A stretch of DNA of 64,000 nt from Diphasiastrum complanatum (Eukaryota; Streptophyta; Lycopodiopsida; Lycopodiales; Lycopodiaceae): assembly GCA_029204225.1 (NCBI GenBank), contig CM055095.1, positions 12,550,399 to 12,614,398 on the forward strand, given 5' to 3'. The position numbers and the translations under genes were made by a program. Below the pieces are notes generated by a model that was not told where the DNA came from, ran no database searches, and worked only from the letters and a program-made list of their open reading frames with translations. This document shows, one piece after another, positions 1 through 11,540 of this stretch. Positions within the stretch are counted from its first letter, which is position 1; the number at the start of each line of letters is the position of its first letter.

Positions 1-249
1 TGAGTTGAGAGAGAAAAGAAAGAAGAAGAAAGATTTTACTAATGTCCGTGAGATATCCTAAGGTATATAGGACTAGGAAAAGTACATATCAAGTGTGATA
101 GATACAAAAGAGCAATGTGGCTCATACAACAAGAACTTAAAACTAATATGAACTACTATTAACTCTTAAGGCATAAAAATACTCTCACGCAGAAGAGTAC
201 CTTTGAATTTCTTTACAAAAAAAACTATACAGTCTCTATACTTTCAAAC

Positions 250-1169
250 TCATAACTTAACAAAAGCAGGCCGACCATCTCTGACAAGAACTCGTTTTCC
301 TTTGCTTTTTCCTTTTGTTATTAGTTTCTTCAGTTCAGCCCATTGCAATGGAATCAAGTCTTCATCCACATAATGGTCAGATCCTTTTAGACATCCTCAT
401 CTACGTAAAATTGTTTGCCGAAGGTTTGCATCTTTAAACCGCATAAAAACCACAAAGGATTGGAGCTTACCCTCCCAAGCCGCAACAATATAGTGAAAAA
501 GTGGAGGAAATATATGCATTTGATTCAGCCAGCAAGTCTTTTCCTTCAAATTTAACTCCTCGTACCTTGATGTTGAGTGTCTTTGCCATCCGCTTTTCTT
601 GCTCTTCCATTGTCTTGGAGATGACTTATTTGGGATTTTTAACTACTTTGGCCCATGACTTTGTCGAGATTTGAAGCTTTTTTTCAAGGATTCCAACAAG
701 GGCAGAAAGCGAATCCTCTTTTGAATGTCCTTCTTCTACTTGCTCATCCTCTGCTAGTTGTTCTTTGAGAAGCTCATTTTCCACTTCCAACATCCCTATT
801 TTCCCTTGTAACTGGGCCACTTAAGTTTCAAGTCCGGATATACGAAAGTCATGTCTTCATAGTTCTTCTTGTATTGCGTAATGTGGGAATAGAGTATAAT
901 GGTGCCATTTAAGAATGGCTTAGATGAATATGTGGAACCCGACGAGTATTCACTAGGAACAGTGCTAGCTTGGGATGCATTGGCCTGGAGGAGGCAGGTG
1001 TAGAAACGAAAGAATGCACAGGTGTGGAGGAGGCAGATTGCGAGATTGAAGCAATATTGGGAATGGAAGGTGATTGAGTCGTAGCTGGAAGTTCCAAGGA
1101 CGTAATGGAATCCGAGGAAGATGGCTAAGGAGCAGGGGCTGGTGGACCCCCTTTCTTATTCCTAGCCAT
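250..1169 (-). pseudogene. LINE (non-LTR) ORF1-like protein remnant
   Basis: Read on the minus strand from an ATG at 1169 (MARNKKGGPPAPAP), followed at once by an in-frame TAG. A Ser/Thr/Pro-rich stretch follows, then a predicted coiled coil (820-626, heptad-like LEVENELLKEQLAEDE) ending in SWAKVVKN. A basic segment EKRMAKTLNIKVRG (about 590-545) comes next, and finally a C-terminal block with KGSDHYVDEDLIPLQW and GKRVLVRDGRPA, ending in TGA at 250-252. Coiled coil, then an 'RALNI+V+G' segment, then a 'KG...ØDEDL' block is the layout I associate with ORF1-type proteins of LINE-like elements. At least three stops and one frameshift make it a pseudogene. No reverse transcriptase follows on its 3' side within the window. 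It could instead be a domesticated or unrelated coiled-coil protein. Confidence 0.38.
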
Positions 1170-1191
1170 GGTTCCTTCACTAACTTTTTCC

Positions 1192-1196
<5 letters not shown>

Positions 1197-1268
<72 letters not shown>
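1197..1268. repeat. (GA)n microsatellite
   Basis: Uninterrupted GA dinucleotides over about 72 bp. The tract lies just upstream of the ATG of the minus-strand ORF1-like remnant, so on that strand it would be a (CT)n leader. Confidence 0.98.
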
Positions 1269-1270
<2 letters not shown>

Positions 1271-1704
1271 TGAAACATGTATCTAGCAGTGTGTTAATCA
1301 CCTCACCATGAATTAGGCCTAACAAATTTTTAAAGAGTGCAACAATTTTTTTTTTGTCAATTTTCACTACTAACGTGTTCAAGCCTTTTATAAGTTATGA
1401 GTCTATCAAATATTAAACTCTAGTTTTCATTTTCATATAAACTAGTGATTAAATTTTTTTATTTAAATTTTTAAAAATTACTAGTCTGGCTCTACACTTT
1501 AATACATTCTTTGAGTGGTTATAATAAAGTATTAACAAAGTGCATGCCATTTTAACTTCTTGTTAAATTCATATATTATGAGATTTTTGTTTTTGTTTAA
1601 TTTTTTTTTGATAAAACGTGCATCTGGACAGCCAATGATGAGCTACCACATAGTGGCATGCACACTCCATCAAATGCTCATGTGGACGCGAAATGCACGT
1701 GCTA

Positions 1705-1832
1705 TGTGGCAACCTGTCATTGGTTGTCCACATTCATATTCCATCAGATTTTTCATGTGCTATGTCAACTTTCTACTAGTTGTTCACTTGAGAATCTGTG
1801 GCAACCTGTCATTGGTTGTCCACATTCATATT
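1705..1832. repeat. Two-copy tandem repeat, about 92-bp period
   Basis: A 36-bp block starting TGTGGCAACCTGTCATTGG occurs at 1705-1740 and again, identical, at 1797-1832. A diverged third version (GGACAGCCAATGATGAG, inverted sense) lies near 1625. The flanking 1270-1700 stretch is AT-rich and holds no recognisable gene. Confidence 0.8.
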
Positions 1833-1924
1833 GTTAGATTTCTTATGCTCAGCCTTAAACATGCAAAAAGGCTCATGAAATAGAAATTAGTCATTCACCA
1901 AGGAGGCAACTGTGGGCTTAATTT

Positions 1925-2269
1925 CCAACAGTCCCCCTTAAGGTCACGGTTGGTGCCTTGGTATCTTCGTCAGGTTCAGCTTGTTGAAGAATTTCTGGTG
2001 CTTGATCCTGGGAAGCGCTTTGGTGAAGATGTTTGTGAACATTTCTAATACCATATCAGTAATAAGATAAGCACTATCAAGCATTCACCATAAGGAAGAG
2101 GAAGAACACAACATCGTAATCACATTGAATAATGAAGAGTACACTAAACCCTGAATATAAAGAGAGAAACTAGTAGTTGACTATAGACTAGCCTACATCT
2201 AGTTACAGCTGGTAACAGCTGTCAACAGTAAATCGTAAACAATAATAAGTTTATCATTGTTTTCTAACA
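1925..2269 (-). mobile_element. Internally deleted Ty1/copia remnant
   Basis: Minus strand. A candidate 5' LTR runs from 2269 (TGTTAGAAAAC) to about 2054. It is followed by a primer-binding-like site at 2053-2044 (TGGTATTAGA, one change from the common copia initiator-Met site TGGTATCAGA). Directly after that, the frame reads NIFTKALPRIKHQKFFNKLN (about 2040-1960), the usual C-terminus of copia RNase H. A purine tract (AAGGGGGAC, 1939-1931) and a TGTTGGAA start follow. The whole gag-pol interior is therefore missing. The two LTR starts differ, so the 3' LTR assignment is weak. Confidence 0.55.
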
Positions 2270-4300
2270 CAATATTGTACAACACCCATTTGGCCATAGC
2301 CAAATTGTCCGTCTCACATGTATGTGACATTGTACGTATGAAGTTACTATTACTAGAAAGTAAATCTCGCCACTTTTTAAGTTTTCTTGTTTGATTCCTT
2401 TAGCAACAAGTAGGTGACATCATTGGCACCTCTTCTTTGTTTATCATGGATGTCACACAAGCAACCTCAAGCTCTTCAAAAGTTCATGCTTCATTTCAAG
2501 CTATGATAGACACTAGCTTGCTTGACATCCCTAGAACAACAATTAAGGTCCATGGACTCTAGGCTCACTTATTTGGTAAACAATAATAACTGAAGGGTAT
2601 GAACAAATAAATGTCATACTAGCTTCTACAACTACGATGGGTACAAATCATATTGTTGTTTCTATTCTAAATTATCATCTCCATGCTTTCATCAATAGCC
2701 ACCTAGAGTTAATGCATCTGACACACTACATGTCAAGGTTGCTAATGCACACATGTTTTTGAGTACTCAAATGATGCATAATATTGAATATGGAATTGGT
2801 AATTTCAATAGTCCTACAACCAAACTGTTTGGAGATACCGGTAATGGTTGCCCTAGACTGAGTGGCTGGTTTGACTGGTAGAATACATTTGTACGAGGTC
2901 AATAGGCTGACTAATTATAGCCCCACTATCCCTCTAGTCTTGCATTCGGCTAGGTATGACGAATTTGTCAATTGTACGTGGGTAATCCACCCAATATCTT
3001 TCTAGAATGTGATAGTAGTGAAGGTTACTACTTGTGGCTAAGTACTTCGACATGGGATGGAAATTCAGTCCAATGTACTGAGTATAGTAGTTATACTTCA
3101 ATAAATTCCTTAGTTACCCATGGCCTAACAGAAGATCTCACTATTTGGTTTTAGGTCATAACTTGGTTGGCCATACGTATTGTACTATGTACTACAATGA
3201 CATGATGTACTTTTTTCTCTGATATGGCTATGAAGTTTCATCACCTGGTACCCTCCTGTTGATAGGATACGACTTTTCTAGCTTTCTACAACGATGAGGA
3301 CGGCTTTGCCCTACAACTGTGTGACACTATAGGTGACAGACTCATTATCATACCCCGTAAAATGCATGATAGTCATCTAACGACATGCTACTTGAATGCG
3401 TGAAACGAATATTGTAGAACTTAATGGGTTTTGCAATTTTACTGGTCCATGGTCAACAAATCAACCTGGGATGCGATTGTACGTATCCTTAGTATGCTTT
3501 GTGGTTCCCCGAACTCAATGACCCTAACGTGTTCAGAACCCAATGAAGTATGTGCTAAAACTTGCAGGATACTCTAAGTTGCGAACAACATCGATTTGCA
3601 AACTGGATAGCTCAAGTGAAAAAATGGTGGGTACATTACGCATACCATTATGTTCCCTGAGGAACGGTAGCGTTTCCCAAATTCTGGGTCTAGATATTTC
3701 ACTAGACAATACCGGAAATGGTGTGCCTATGTTGCGACTTAGCCATGATAGCATGTTTCAGCTGTTTCTGGCAGACTTTTCGCTCTGGTGTTTCACAGAG
3801 GTCGGGACAAGTTAACGCACTCTCCATAAATGACGAAAAAATGTTTTCGAACTTGACTATTGTCATTCAACTAACAGGTCTATTCTAGCAAAACGTAGAG
3901 CAAAACAACATGTTTCTTTACTCTTCCGTAAGGCGCATCAATTCAATACGATGCCAATAAATCTTGGTTACAATTTTTTATTGATTTCGACTAATAAGTC
4001 GAAAAAACAATCTGTTCTCTAGACAACCACACAACATTTGTCATACCTTACTATAGTTTCAAGAACTCCTACTGGTGCAAAAAACGTTCACTACAAAATT
4101 TTAAAATGATTTGTGTGAATGCAACTATGAGATCCAAAACTTAAGCACCCTATGGACGATGGCTCAAAACAGTACATGAGCGAAAGCAATGACAAAGTTA
4201 ACCTTCCAGATGATACGATTGATTCTTCCAAAACTTGATTCAACTAAAACACTTATAAAATCTCATTCGAACCGCAAATGATTATGGCTACCATACCACA
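2270..4300. other. No recognisable gene; unassigned intergenic DNA
   Basis: Moderately AT-rich sequence with only short ORFs (for example 60 aa at 2972-3154 and 90 aa at 3543-3815) that match no family I know and show no splice-linked continuation. The right end (about 4030-4360) may include badly decayed copia integrase, because it runs directly into the pol fragment that follows. Confidence 0.5.
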
Positions 4301-4359
4301 CCACATTTTGATTGAAAGTAAAAGCTTACGAAAAACAGCTTCATGAACTTATTGGGATG

Positions 4360-5495
4360 AATAGCAACGAAACCTACGAGTGTTCGGATGCATCGCCTAT
4401 GCGCAGATCCCGAAGGAGACAAGGAAGAAATTCGACTTCCAAGGTCTCGAGACCATTTTGATCGGATATACTTTCTCCAACAAAGGCTTACAAGTTGTAC
4501 GACCCCGATACCCAACAGATTTTATTCAGCAGGGATATCGTATTTATCGAGGATCAGTTCAACGACTTCAAAGGCAAAGATAAAGTTTAATGTGACTTCG
4601 ACACCTGCCACTGACACGACAATTTGAGCCTCTGGCTCAAGCAGGCCCATAGTTGATCAACTACTCAACTACTCGACATCGAATCAGAAGAAGATGTTGT
4701 TGTTACTCAACAAGTCCAAGGATTGGTGGATCATCAACTGACGCTACCTCCAAGAAGATCGAACCAAGTGCTCTCACAACCCCCAAAATATATTCCTAAG
4801 TTTGTCTGACTTTTAATGCAGGAACCGACTATTGTCAAAGAGGCACTTAGCCAACCAGACTCCGATCTCTAGAGAGAAGCGATGGACAGAGAGAATTCCT
4901 CTATGATCAAGAACCAGACATGGTCATTAGTTGAACCACCTGTTGGCAGCAATCTTATGGATTGCAAATGGGTCTTTAAGATCAAGTACAATGCCAATGG
5001 AGGTATTGACCGAAGGAAGGTCCAACTAGTAGCGCGCATATTTGCTCAGATTTCCAACATTGACTACAACGAGACTTTCAGTCCAGTAGTCAAAGCATTC
5101 ATCGATAAAAGCTCTCCTATTGTATGCTGCTACAGCCGACCTCGAAGTACATCAACTCGATGTACAGACAGCTTATCTCAACAGAGTCATCGAAGAAGAC
5201 ATCTATATGCTACAAACTAAGGGATACGTTCTCAAATGTATGAAGCATCATGTCTATAAACTGCATAAGGCACTTTATGGCTTGAAGCAATCATCAAGTG
5301 CTTGGTTTTAGAGGATCAACACATTCCTCATTCAACACGGTTTCCAACCAAACACTGTTGATTCTAATGTTTACTTCAAGTCAATGCAACATTTCTTCAT
5401 TATTATCACCTTGTATTTCGATGATACATTGCATTTCACAGTACCGATCAGGTGAAGCATGATGTAAACAGATGTTGTCTTTCGAATTCGACATG
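4360..5495 (+). pseudogene. Ty1/copia pol fragment (integrase end and reverse transcriptase)
   Basis: The integrase C-terminal motif VFGCIAYAQIPKETRKKFDF starts near 4379, followed by a degenerate GYTFSNKG block. After a frame change, the reverse transcriptase starts at 4882: NQTWSLVEPP, CKWVFKIKYNANG, VARIFAQ, NIDYNETFSPVVK, then in another frame LDVQTAYLN and YKLHKALYGLKQSSSAWF, a stop, and LYFDD in place of the usual YVDD. Several stops and frameshifts mark it as dead. No LTR, gag or protease is seen with it. Plus strand, unlike the minus-strand copia remnant 2 kb upstream. Confidence 0.85.
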
Positions 5496-5690
5496 AGCGA
5501 TCTGTTGGATTTCAATGCTCAAGTTAAAAATCCATGCAATATTTGAAAAAACGACCCCAGCACATTGCATGCCATGTGGCATGCTCCAATATATCCCATA
5601 AGTTCTCTGGGAAACTATCTTCTATCATATACATATATAGTAAAACAAACACATTTCCAAGAAACTCGCGTGTGCGTGAGGGGTTGCGCT
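5496..5690. other. Unassigned sequence after the copia fragment
   Basis: No domain recognised. The copia reading frames dissolve into stops here, before the minisatellite begins. Confidence 0.4.
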
Positions 5691-5697
5691 CGTGCTG

Positions 5698-5845
5698 GGG
5701 GCCCACTAAAAATTTCGGGACCCCGTGCCGGGGAGAATTGGTGCCCGCAAAAAATCTTGGGACAACCACATGCGCTCGGGACCAAATGTGCTCACAAAAA
5801 ATTTCGGGACCATGGTGGTGCCCGCAAAAAATCTCGGGACCCCTC
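5698..5845. repeat. GC-rich imperfect minisatellite
   Basis: Four diverged copies of a unit like GTGCCCGCAAAAAATCTCGGG lie near 5698, 5741, 5788 and 5817, at 30-47 bp spacing. Each joins a GC-rich 'cccg' part to an A-rich run and 'tcgggacc'. The block is clearly more GC-rich than its surroundings. ORFs over it on both strands are by-products of the repeat. Confidence 0.7.
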
Positions 5846-5949
5846 GGGCGCCCTGCTTGCCTTGAAACTGCACGGGCCTGCTCGTCCACACATCCCACGC
5901 ATACAGGCCCGCTCGTTACTCTTGTCCCCGTGCAAACAAGCGACTTCCC

Positions 5950-6177
5950 TATGAGAGCTTGAAATCCTTGGACCTCATGGGGTGAACGTTGGTCTCTGTG
6001 TCGGGTGTAATCAGATCAGTGCACATAAAGATGCCCTTAGATTTGTGGGACACAACCAATTCCACAAGAGTGAATGTGCTATTGGTGCTAAATAGGCTCA
6101 TCCAACAAGAAGCATAAGTTTTCTTGACCCTTGCCAAGTTGAAGGTGCTATTTATAATCGCATTTATCCTTTGTTTG
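5950..6177. other. Unassigned intergenic sequence
   Basis: No gene seen. It lies between the minisatellite and the CT tract upstream of the glycerol kinase gene. Confidence 0.4.

Positions 6178-6230
<53 letters not shown>
6178..6230. repeat. (CT)n microsatellite upstream of glycerol kinase
   Basis: About 53 bp of CT dinucleotides, roughly 620 bp before the glycerol kinase start codon. CT/GA tracts are common in plant core promoters and 5' leaders. Whether this one has a role is not shown. Confidence 0.97.
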
Positions 6231-6233
<3 letters not shown>

Positions 6234-6849
6234 CATATCTATGTTTTTTCGTCCGATCCATCATCCTCGACTCTCCACCATACTCGAAGACGGTCTAAAT
6301 TAGTAGGCTACATTCTGTTATCCTTTTCCGTGGAAACAAAAACAAAAAACTGTGTAAGTGCTGATAAATAGGACAGAAGAAAGGTTGTTTATGAGCACAC
6401 ATTTATATTCAATTGCCCAGTCAAAATCTGACTATAAACGTGCGCTGCCTCTTAAGTTTTATCCTGGCATGTGATTCCGTCGGTGAGAACGAGAAGAGTG
6501 CTCTCACAAGAGGCCAATCCCCGAGAATAATAGCTACGTCTCAGCTCTAATTTCATTTGATGTGGGTGGTGGAAGTAAGTAATAACAACGACAAATTATC
6601 TTTAGCTGTTAAAAAATTTAAAGTATTGTATCATTTCTTCAGAATCTCCTCTCTAAAAAGGAGTCAGGACCTCCTCAGCAAACAGTTGTTCTTTCATGAG
6701 CGCCACAGTGCAGCGCAGCCAGCAGCCAACGCACACGCAGGCACAAGAGCAAGCGCAGCCAGCAGCAGTCAGCAGCCAGAGCAAGCAAAGACGCAGTCTT
6801 TGTGGCGGCGGCGTGCGGAGCTAGCTGGAGTTGAGGTTTGATCAGTAGA
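6231..6849 (+). promoter_or_regulatory. Presumed promoter and 5' leader of glycerol kinase
   Basis: No coding domain is found between the CT tract and the ATG at 6850. The last 150 bp (about 6690-6840) are CAG/GCAGCC-rich, unlike the AT-rich DNA further upstream, as expected for a plant 5' UTR. I could not place a TATA box or transcription start with confidence. Confidence 0.45.
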
Positions 6850-9827
6850 ATGGGATCAGAGGAGAATCATGGGGATGAATTCTATGTTGGAGCAATTGAT
6901 CAAGGCACCACCAGTACCCGGTTCATCTTGTACGATCGAAATGCCTGTCCCGTTGCCTCGCACAAAATGGAGTTCCCACAGATCTACCCGCAAGCAGGGT
7001 CTGTATCAACAACATCATCTAATGATTTTACCTCGTTTTTCTTTGTGATTGGTGCTTCGTGTCCTTTCGTCAAGCTGAAACTAAATGTATAATCTAAGTT
7101 AGACAGTCCCACAACCGAAACTATGTCTGCTAACGCATCGTCTGGAGTGCTGATACTCACATGTCACTAGATAAAACTTCTGATTATCCCTCTGCAAAGC
7201 TTGCAGGATACCAAGATTTGAAAAAGCCTACTCTGTTACAATTCGTAGGCAGATTAAATACTCTTCGGTCGTAAGAATTACGTCCTCTCCTGGTTACAGC
7301 TCTGTTACAGTCTGCAAACGTGTAAATTAAGTCTTGTATGGATAGAATGGAAGTATGCTAACATACAATTTTAATGTCTCGCAACCATCTTGTTAGTCAA
7401 TAAGTCATCTAATGCTCGCGAAGATGAAGATAAGAGTTTGATAGCAGCAAAACTGGAGTTCCAATACTGGACTTATAGAATCTAGACACTAGTTGTAATT
7501 TGTGACGGCAGCAACGAAAACCTAATTATTGCGCCGGCCGCTTTCTATGTTTAGAAGAGCTTGCTCATATATGATAACGAAGCCCCATTTATATATGCAA
7601 GGGCGTAGGTGTGACAATTCCGCTTCAGAACCTTCCAAGTGTTGTTACATTACCATCTCATGCTCATATCTTTGTGCGAGATATCGCGGCACTTCACAGC
7701 GAAACTTTTAGTCGCCTTCCTGCAAATACAGCTTGCTATTTTAGAGTTCATATATCGACAATTTGAGTTCCGGCCACTTTCTTGTTTTTTAGATGGTGGC
7801 CTATGATTTTATTTTATCCGAAAGGTATCTTCCTACAAGCTTAACGGACTAGATATCTGATCGTTGTCCTGTGTGACATTTTAGTTGATTTCATAACACA
7901 TGGCACCTGCATTTGAGATACATGTTTTTCAGAAATAATAATAGTAGTCATCGAGGTCTAAATTAAAGTTGTGTGGGGCTGAAGAATGAAATTTTTTGCA
8001 GGTGGGTGGAGCACGATCCTATGGTTATCTTGGATACCGTAAAAGTTTGTTTTCAGGAAGCTTACGCACAAGCAACGGCACAAGGCCTCTCCATTGACGG
8101 CAAGATGAAAGCTATTGGCATAACCAATCAGAGGGAAACAACTATTATTTGGAGCAAGAGCACTGGCCTTCCGCTGTACAACGCAATTGTCTGGATGGAT
8201 GCAAGGACTAGTGCCATATGCAGGTCAAATAATTTCATTTTAGAGTTTCGTATACATGTGTTTGCTGTTTTATCCTTTTTGTCTGATCCGAAACTTGTAA
8301 ATGATGCAATCAATTCATAACTAACGTACCGAATTTTTCTCACTTTCCAATCGAATTTTTGATTTTTTATAGGCGGTTGGAACAGCAGTTACCCATGGGT
8401 CGATCACAGTTCGTAGAAACTTGTGGGTTACCAATCAGTACTTATTTCAGTGCAATGAAGTTAATTTGGTTGCTTGAATCCGTGCCGGAGGTAAAAGCTG
8501 CGGTTGAGAGTGGTGATGCCCTCTTTGGCACAGTAGAAACTTGGATAATCTGGAATCTGACACAGGGAGCAACAAAGAATAAGTCAGAAGCAGGAGGCAT
8601 ACATGTCACGGACTGTTCTAATGCCGCCCGTACAATGCTCATGGATCTGAAGACTTTGGAATGGCACGAACCGACCCTCGAGTTGCTTGGAATTCCGAAA
8701 AGTATTCTTCCACGCATTGTTAGCAATTCTGAAGTTATTGGGTACATTGCTGAAGGGTGGCTTTTTTCCGGAATTCCCATATCTGGCTGTCTGGGTGATC
8801 AACACGCTGCAGTTTTAGGTCAGCATTGCAAGAAAGGTGAAGCTAAAAGCACATATGGCACAGGATGCTTTATCCTGCTCAATACTGGAGACGAGGTGAT
8901 CCGCTCTAAGCATGGTCTTTTGTCGACAGTAGCATTCAAGCTAGGCCCGAATGCCCCTACCCACTATGCATTGGAAGGATCCATTGCAATCGCCGGAGCT
9001 GCTGTGCAGTGGCTGCGAGACAGCCTTGGCGTCATCCAAAATTTTGGGGAAGTGGATGGCTTGGCTAACTCGGTTGAGAATACAGGGGGTGTGTATTTTG
9101 TGCCAGCCTTCAATGGGCTTTTTGCCCCGTGGTGGAGGGAGGATGCACGCGGTGTCTGCGTAGGCATTACGCGCTTCACCAACAGAGGACACATTGCCCG
9201 CGCTGTGCTCGAAAGCATATGCTTTCAGGCTATAGACGTTTTACGTGTGATGCATGCAGATGCAGGCCATACAAATCCAGAAGATTATATTCTTAAAGTG
9301 GACGGAGGCGCATCAGCCTCCAATCTGCTTCTTCAGCTTCAGGTAAATACATCTTGAACTATATTACAGGTAGCATATTCATAGAAAGGTACGCTGCTTA
9401 TTTCCTTGATTATGCAATTTAATCTGGCTAATTATATACTACAACAGTGATAAAGAGAGATGCAGATATTCATGGTTAAAGTTTTTTGTTTCTCTTGTAT
9501 ATCATACTTAGCGTTGCATTGTGGTCCCTGAATGTTCGAATTTTGAGTTTGTGACGCGAACTTTTGTGAGGATTGCAGGCCAATTTGCTAGGAAGTCCCG
9601 TAGTACGGCCGGCAGACGTGGAGACGACTGCGCGTGGTGCAGCATTTGCTGCAGGACTGGCAGTGGGGTTGTGGACTGAGAAGCAAGTGCTTGGAGAAGT
9701 TTCATTATCTCAGCGTAAAGCTATCACCTTCTATCCTGACAGCGCTAAAGAGGATAGAGTGAAGCGATATGAGTGCTGGTGTAAAGCAGTAGAAAGATGT
9801 TTTGGCCTTGCAGAGCTTGAATCTTAA
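6850..9827 (+). CDS. GLI1: Glycerol kinase, four exons
   Basis: ATP-dependent phosphorylation of glycerol to glycerol-3-phosphate, the entry step of glycerol use, expected in the cytosol. Exons by eye: 6850-6998, 8002-8223, 8373-9342 and 9579-9827. Introns are GT-AG (GTCTGT..TTGCAG, GTCAAA..TTATAG, GTAAAT..TTGCAG). The joined length is 1590 nt, 529 residues, close to the usual plant length of about 520. FGGY-kinase features: DQGTTSTRF at residues 17-25, [52 protein letters not shown] and [20 protein letters not shown]. The start was chosen at the ATG giving [11 protein letters not shown]. No stop or frameshift was seen, so it appears functional. It closely resembles Arabidopsis GLI1/NHO1; the symbol is by family resemblance. 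It is the only clearly intact host gene in the window. Confidence 0.96.
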
Positions 9828-10242
9828 ACTCAATCTTACTTACTAATGTAGTCCGAGAAGAGCATAAAGGCTATCCTGCACACCAGAGATTGTCAACTTT
9901 CCATGGGACCAGAGGCTGCATCTTGAATTACCTGCAACTGGTATATGGCATCATCATTAAGATCATGGGCGTGGTCTTTAGTATGCAAATCGATTATGGA
10001 CAATTATGTCATTACCATACTCTAACTCGAGATTAATGAGTCTTTCCACTGTATAAACATAACAGGCTACGAGACTGATCTTCCACGGTCGAGGTATACA
10101 GTGGATCATTCACTGTTCTATATGAATTCGTGCATTGCTGCCAGTTTTACAAACCCAACTGACATCTAATACGTTTTCCGACTGATTTAGACAGATTAGG
10201 CAAGAGAGCCTAATTTTGTTTGTGAATGTACATAATAATAAA
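9828..10242 (+). terminator. 3' UTR with poly(A) signal AATAAA
   Basis: Non-coding sequence after the glycerol kinase stop codon. A canonical AATAAA at 10237-10242 is the best polyadenylation signal, about 410 bp after the stop. Confidence 0.5.
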
Positions 10243-10263
10243 CTGCTCGCTCGCTCGCTCGCT
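10243..10263. repeat. (CTCG)n microsatellite
   Basis: Five tandem tetranucleotides immediately after the AATAAA signal of glycerol kinase. Confidence 0.9.
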
Positions 10264-10827
10264 TATGTAAATCAAACAAATAATGAAGAATGGCCTAATG
10301 ACCAACTGTACGTTGTTACAAACATTTGAATTCCGATGTAATTATATATGATATTGTGATATCTACTACATTATTCATTTTCCTGATCCAGCCGTTTTGC
10401 CATGTTAGACTGTTGAAGTGGTCTCAAATTATATATGTGATCTGATTGTGCGTGTTGATGGGGCAATTGCTATTTATTGAAACTAAGCATGCAAATGCGA
10501 ATAAAACCAAGCATGCAAATGCCGCACCAAGACTAGGTCAAGTTTGAAAAAGAAGACCAACACGGATGGAAGAAAACCAGAAAACAGAGCACAAGAGATG
10601 AAAAACAAATGTTCTAATTCTTCCTTATTTTTTGCACATATATGTACATTGCAAAGGAACGCGAGGCTCAAGTGGCCTTCAAAGTTAAGCCTAAATCTAC
10701 TCAACTGCCTACCAATAACTAGCTAACAATCAGCTCTAACCTATCTAACCTAACACCTAACTAACTGTTTACAGATGTGGCTGACTCTGCACCAATAGCA
10801 GTCTGTGAAATGTTTGAATGGTTACAT
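10264..10827 (-). mobile_element. Probable copia LTR remnant
   Basis: Unassigned sequence directly downstream, on the minus strand, of the copia RNase H stop. It holds TTAGTTAGG-type repeats and no gene, which fits a decayed 3' LTR. The left limit is uncertain because the glycerol kinase 3' flank merges into it. Confidence 0.35.
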
Positions 10828-11540
10828 TTAAGCTGCAGTTTGTGGTTGACCAAAGTTGATGCCCATAGCTTGTATATGCTTGAGAAACTCATCTATTCCA
10901 AGAGCCTTGGTCAGTGAATCTGCCATCATGTCCTTACTATACATATAATCCACATGAATTACTTTGTCTTCCACTAGACTTCTAACACTACTTTGTTGGA
11001 ATGTGTTTTGACCTATTGTGAAAGACAATTGGCCATTTTGATGTTGCTTTGGTTATCAATCCACATTTTGATTGCTTGCTTTTGTTCTTGACCAATGTCT
11101 TGAAGCAATTCTCGTAACCAAAGTACATCTTTTGCTCCTTCTACAAGAGCAACATATTCAGATTCTGTTGTTGATTGTGCAACTATCCTCTGCTTCTTTC
11201 TAATCCAGCCAATAGGCCCTTCACATAATTGGTAACAACAACATGTAGTAGATCTTGCATGCTTGTTTGTGCCATAACTTGCATCTGTATATGCCTCCAA
11301 AATTAAATTTGCTCCCCCTGAATAGCATACTCCAAAATCAACCGCACCCTTGAGATACCTTAAAATTCGTTTTGCCATCAACCAATGCCTATTAGTGTGA
11401 CAATCATTGAATTGACTCAAGAGAATCACTACAAAACAAATATCTGGCCTAGTGGAACACATCAAATTGATTGAAGAAATAAAATCCAACATTATGGCCT
11501 TTAGACAATGGAGTGTACAATCTTTCAAGAGTAATGTCTT
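10828..11540 (-). pseudogene. Ty1/copia RNase H fragment, 5'-truncated
   Basis: Minus strand. The end of reverse transcriptase (SSINLMCSTRPDICFVV, RILRYLKG) is followed by RNase H with YTDASYG, STTESEYVAL and MWIDNQSN. After a frameshift near 11020 come HVDYMYSKDMMADSLTKAL and the terminal stop at 10828-10830. The acidic residues expected of copia RNase H are still visible. Everything N-terminal (gag, protease, integrase, most RT) is missing. It lies tail-to-tail with glycerol kinase. Confidence 0.9.

Noticed and set aside
1125-1382. ORF of repeated Ser-Leu on the minus strand
   Set aside because: Translation of the (GA)n tract; only its last codons (MARNKKGG..) belong to the ORF1-like remnant.
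2972-3815. Short ORFs at 2972-3154 and 3543-3815
   Set aside because: No domain, no splice-linked partners, and length expected by chance.
5524-5962. Three overlapping ORFs of 124-142 aa
   Set aside because: Open frames caused by a GC-rich minisatellite; no domain, and all frames on both strands are equally open.
5949-6371. ORFs with Arg-Glu or Ser-Leu repeats on both strands
   Set aside because: By-products of the (CT)n microsatellite.
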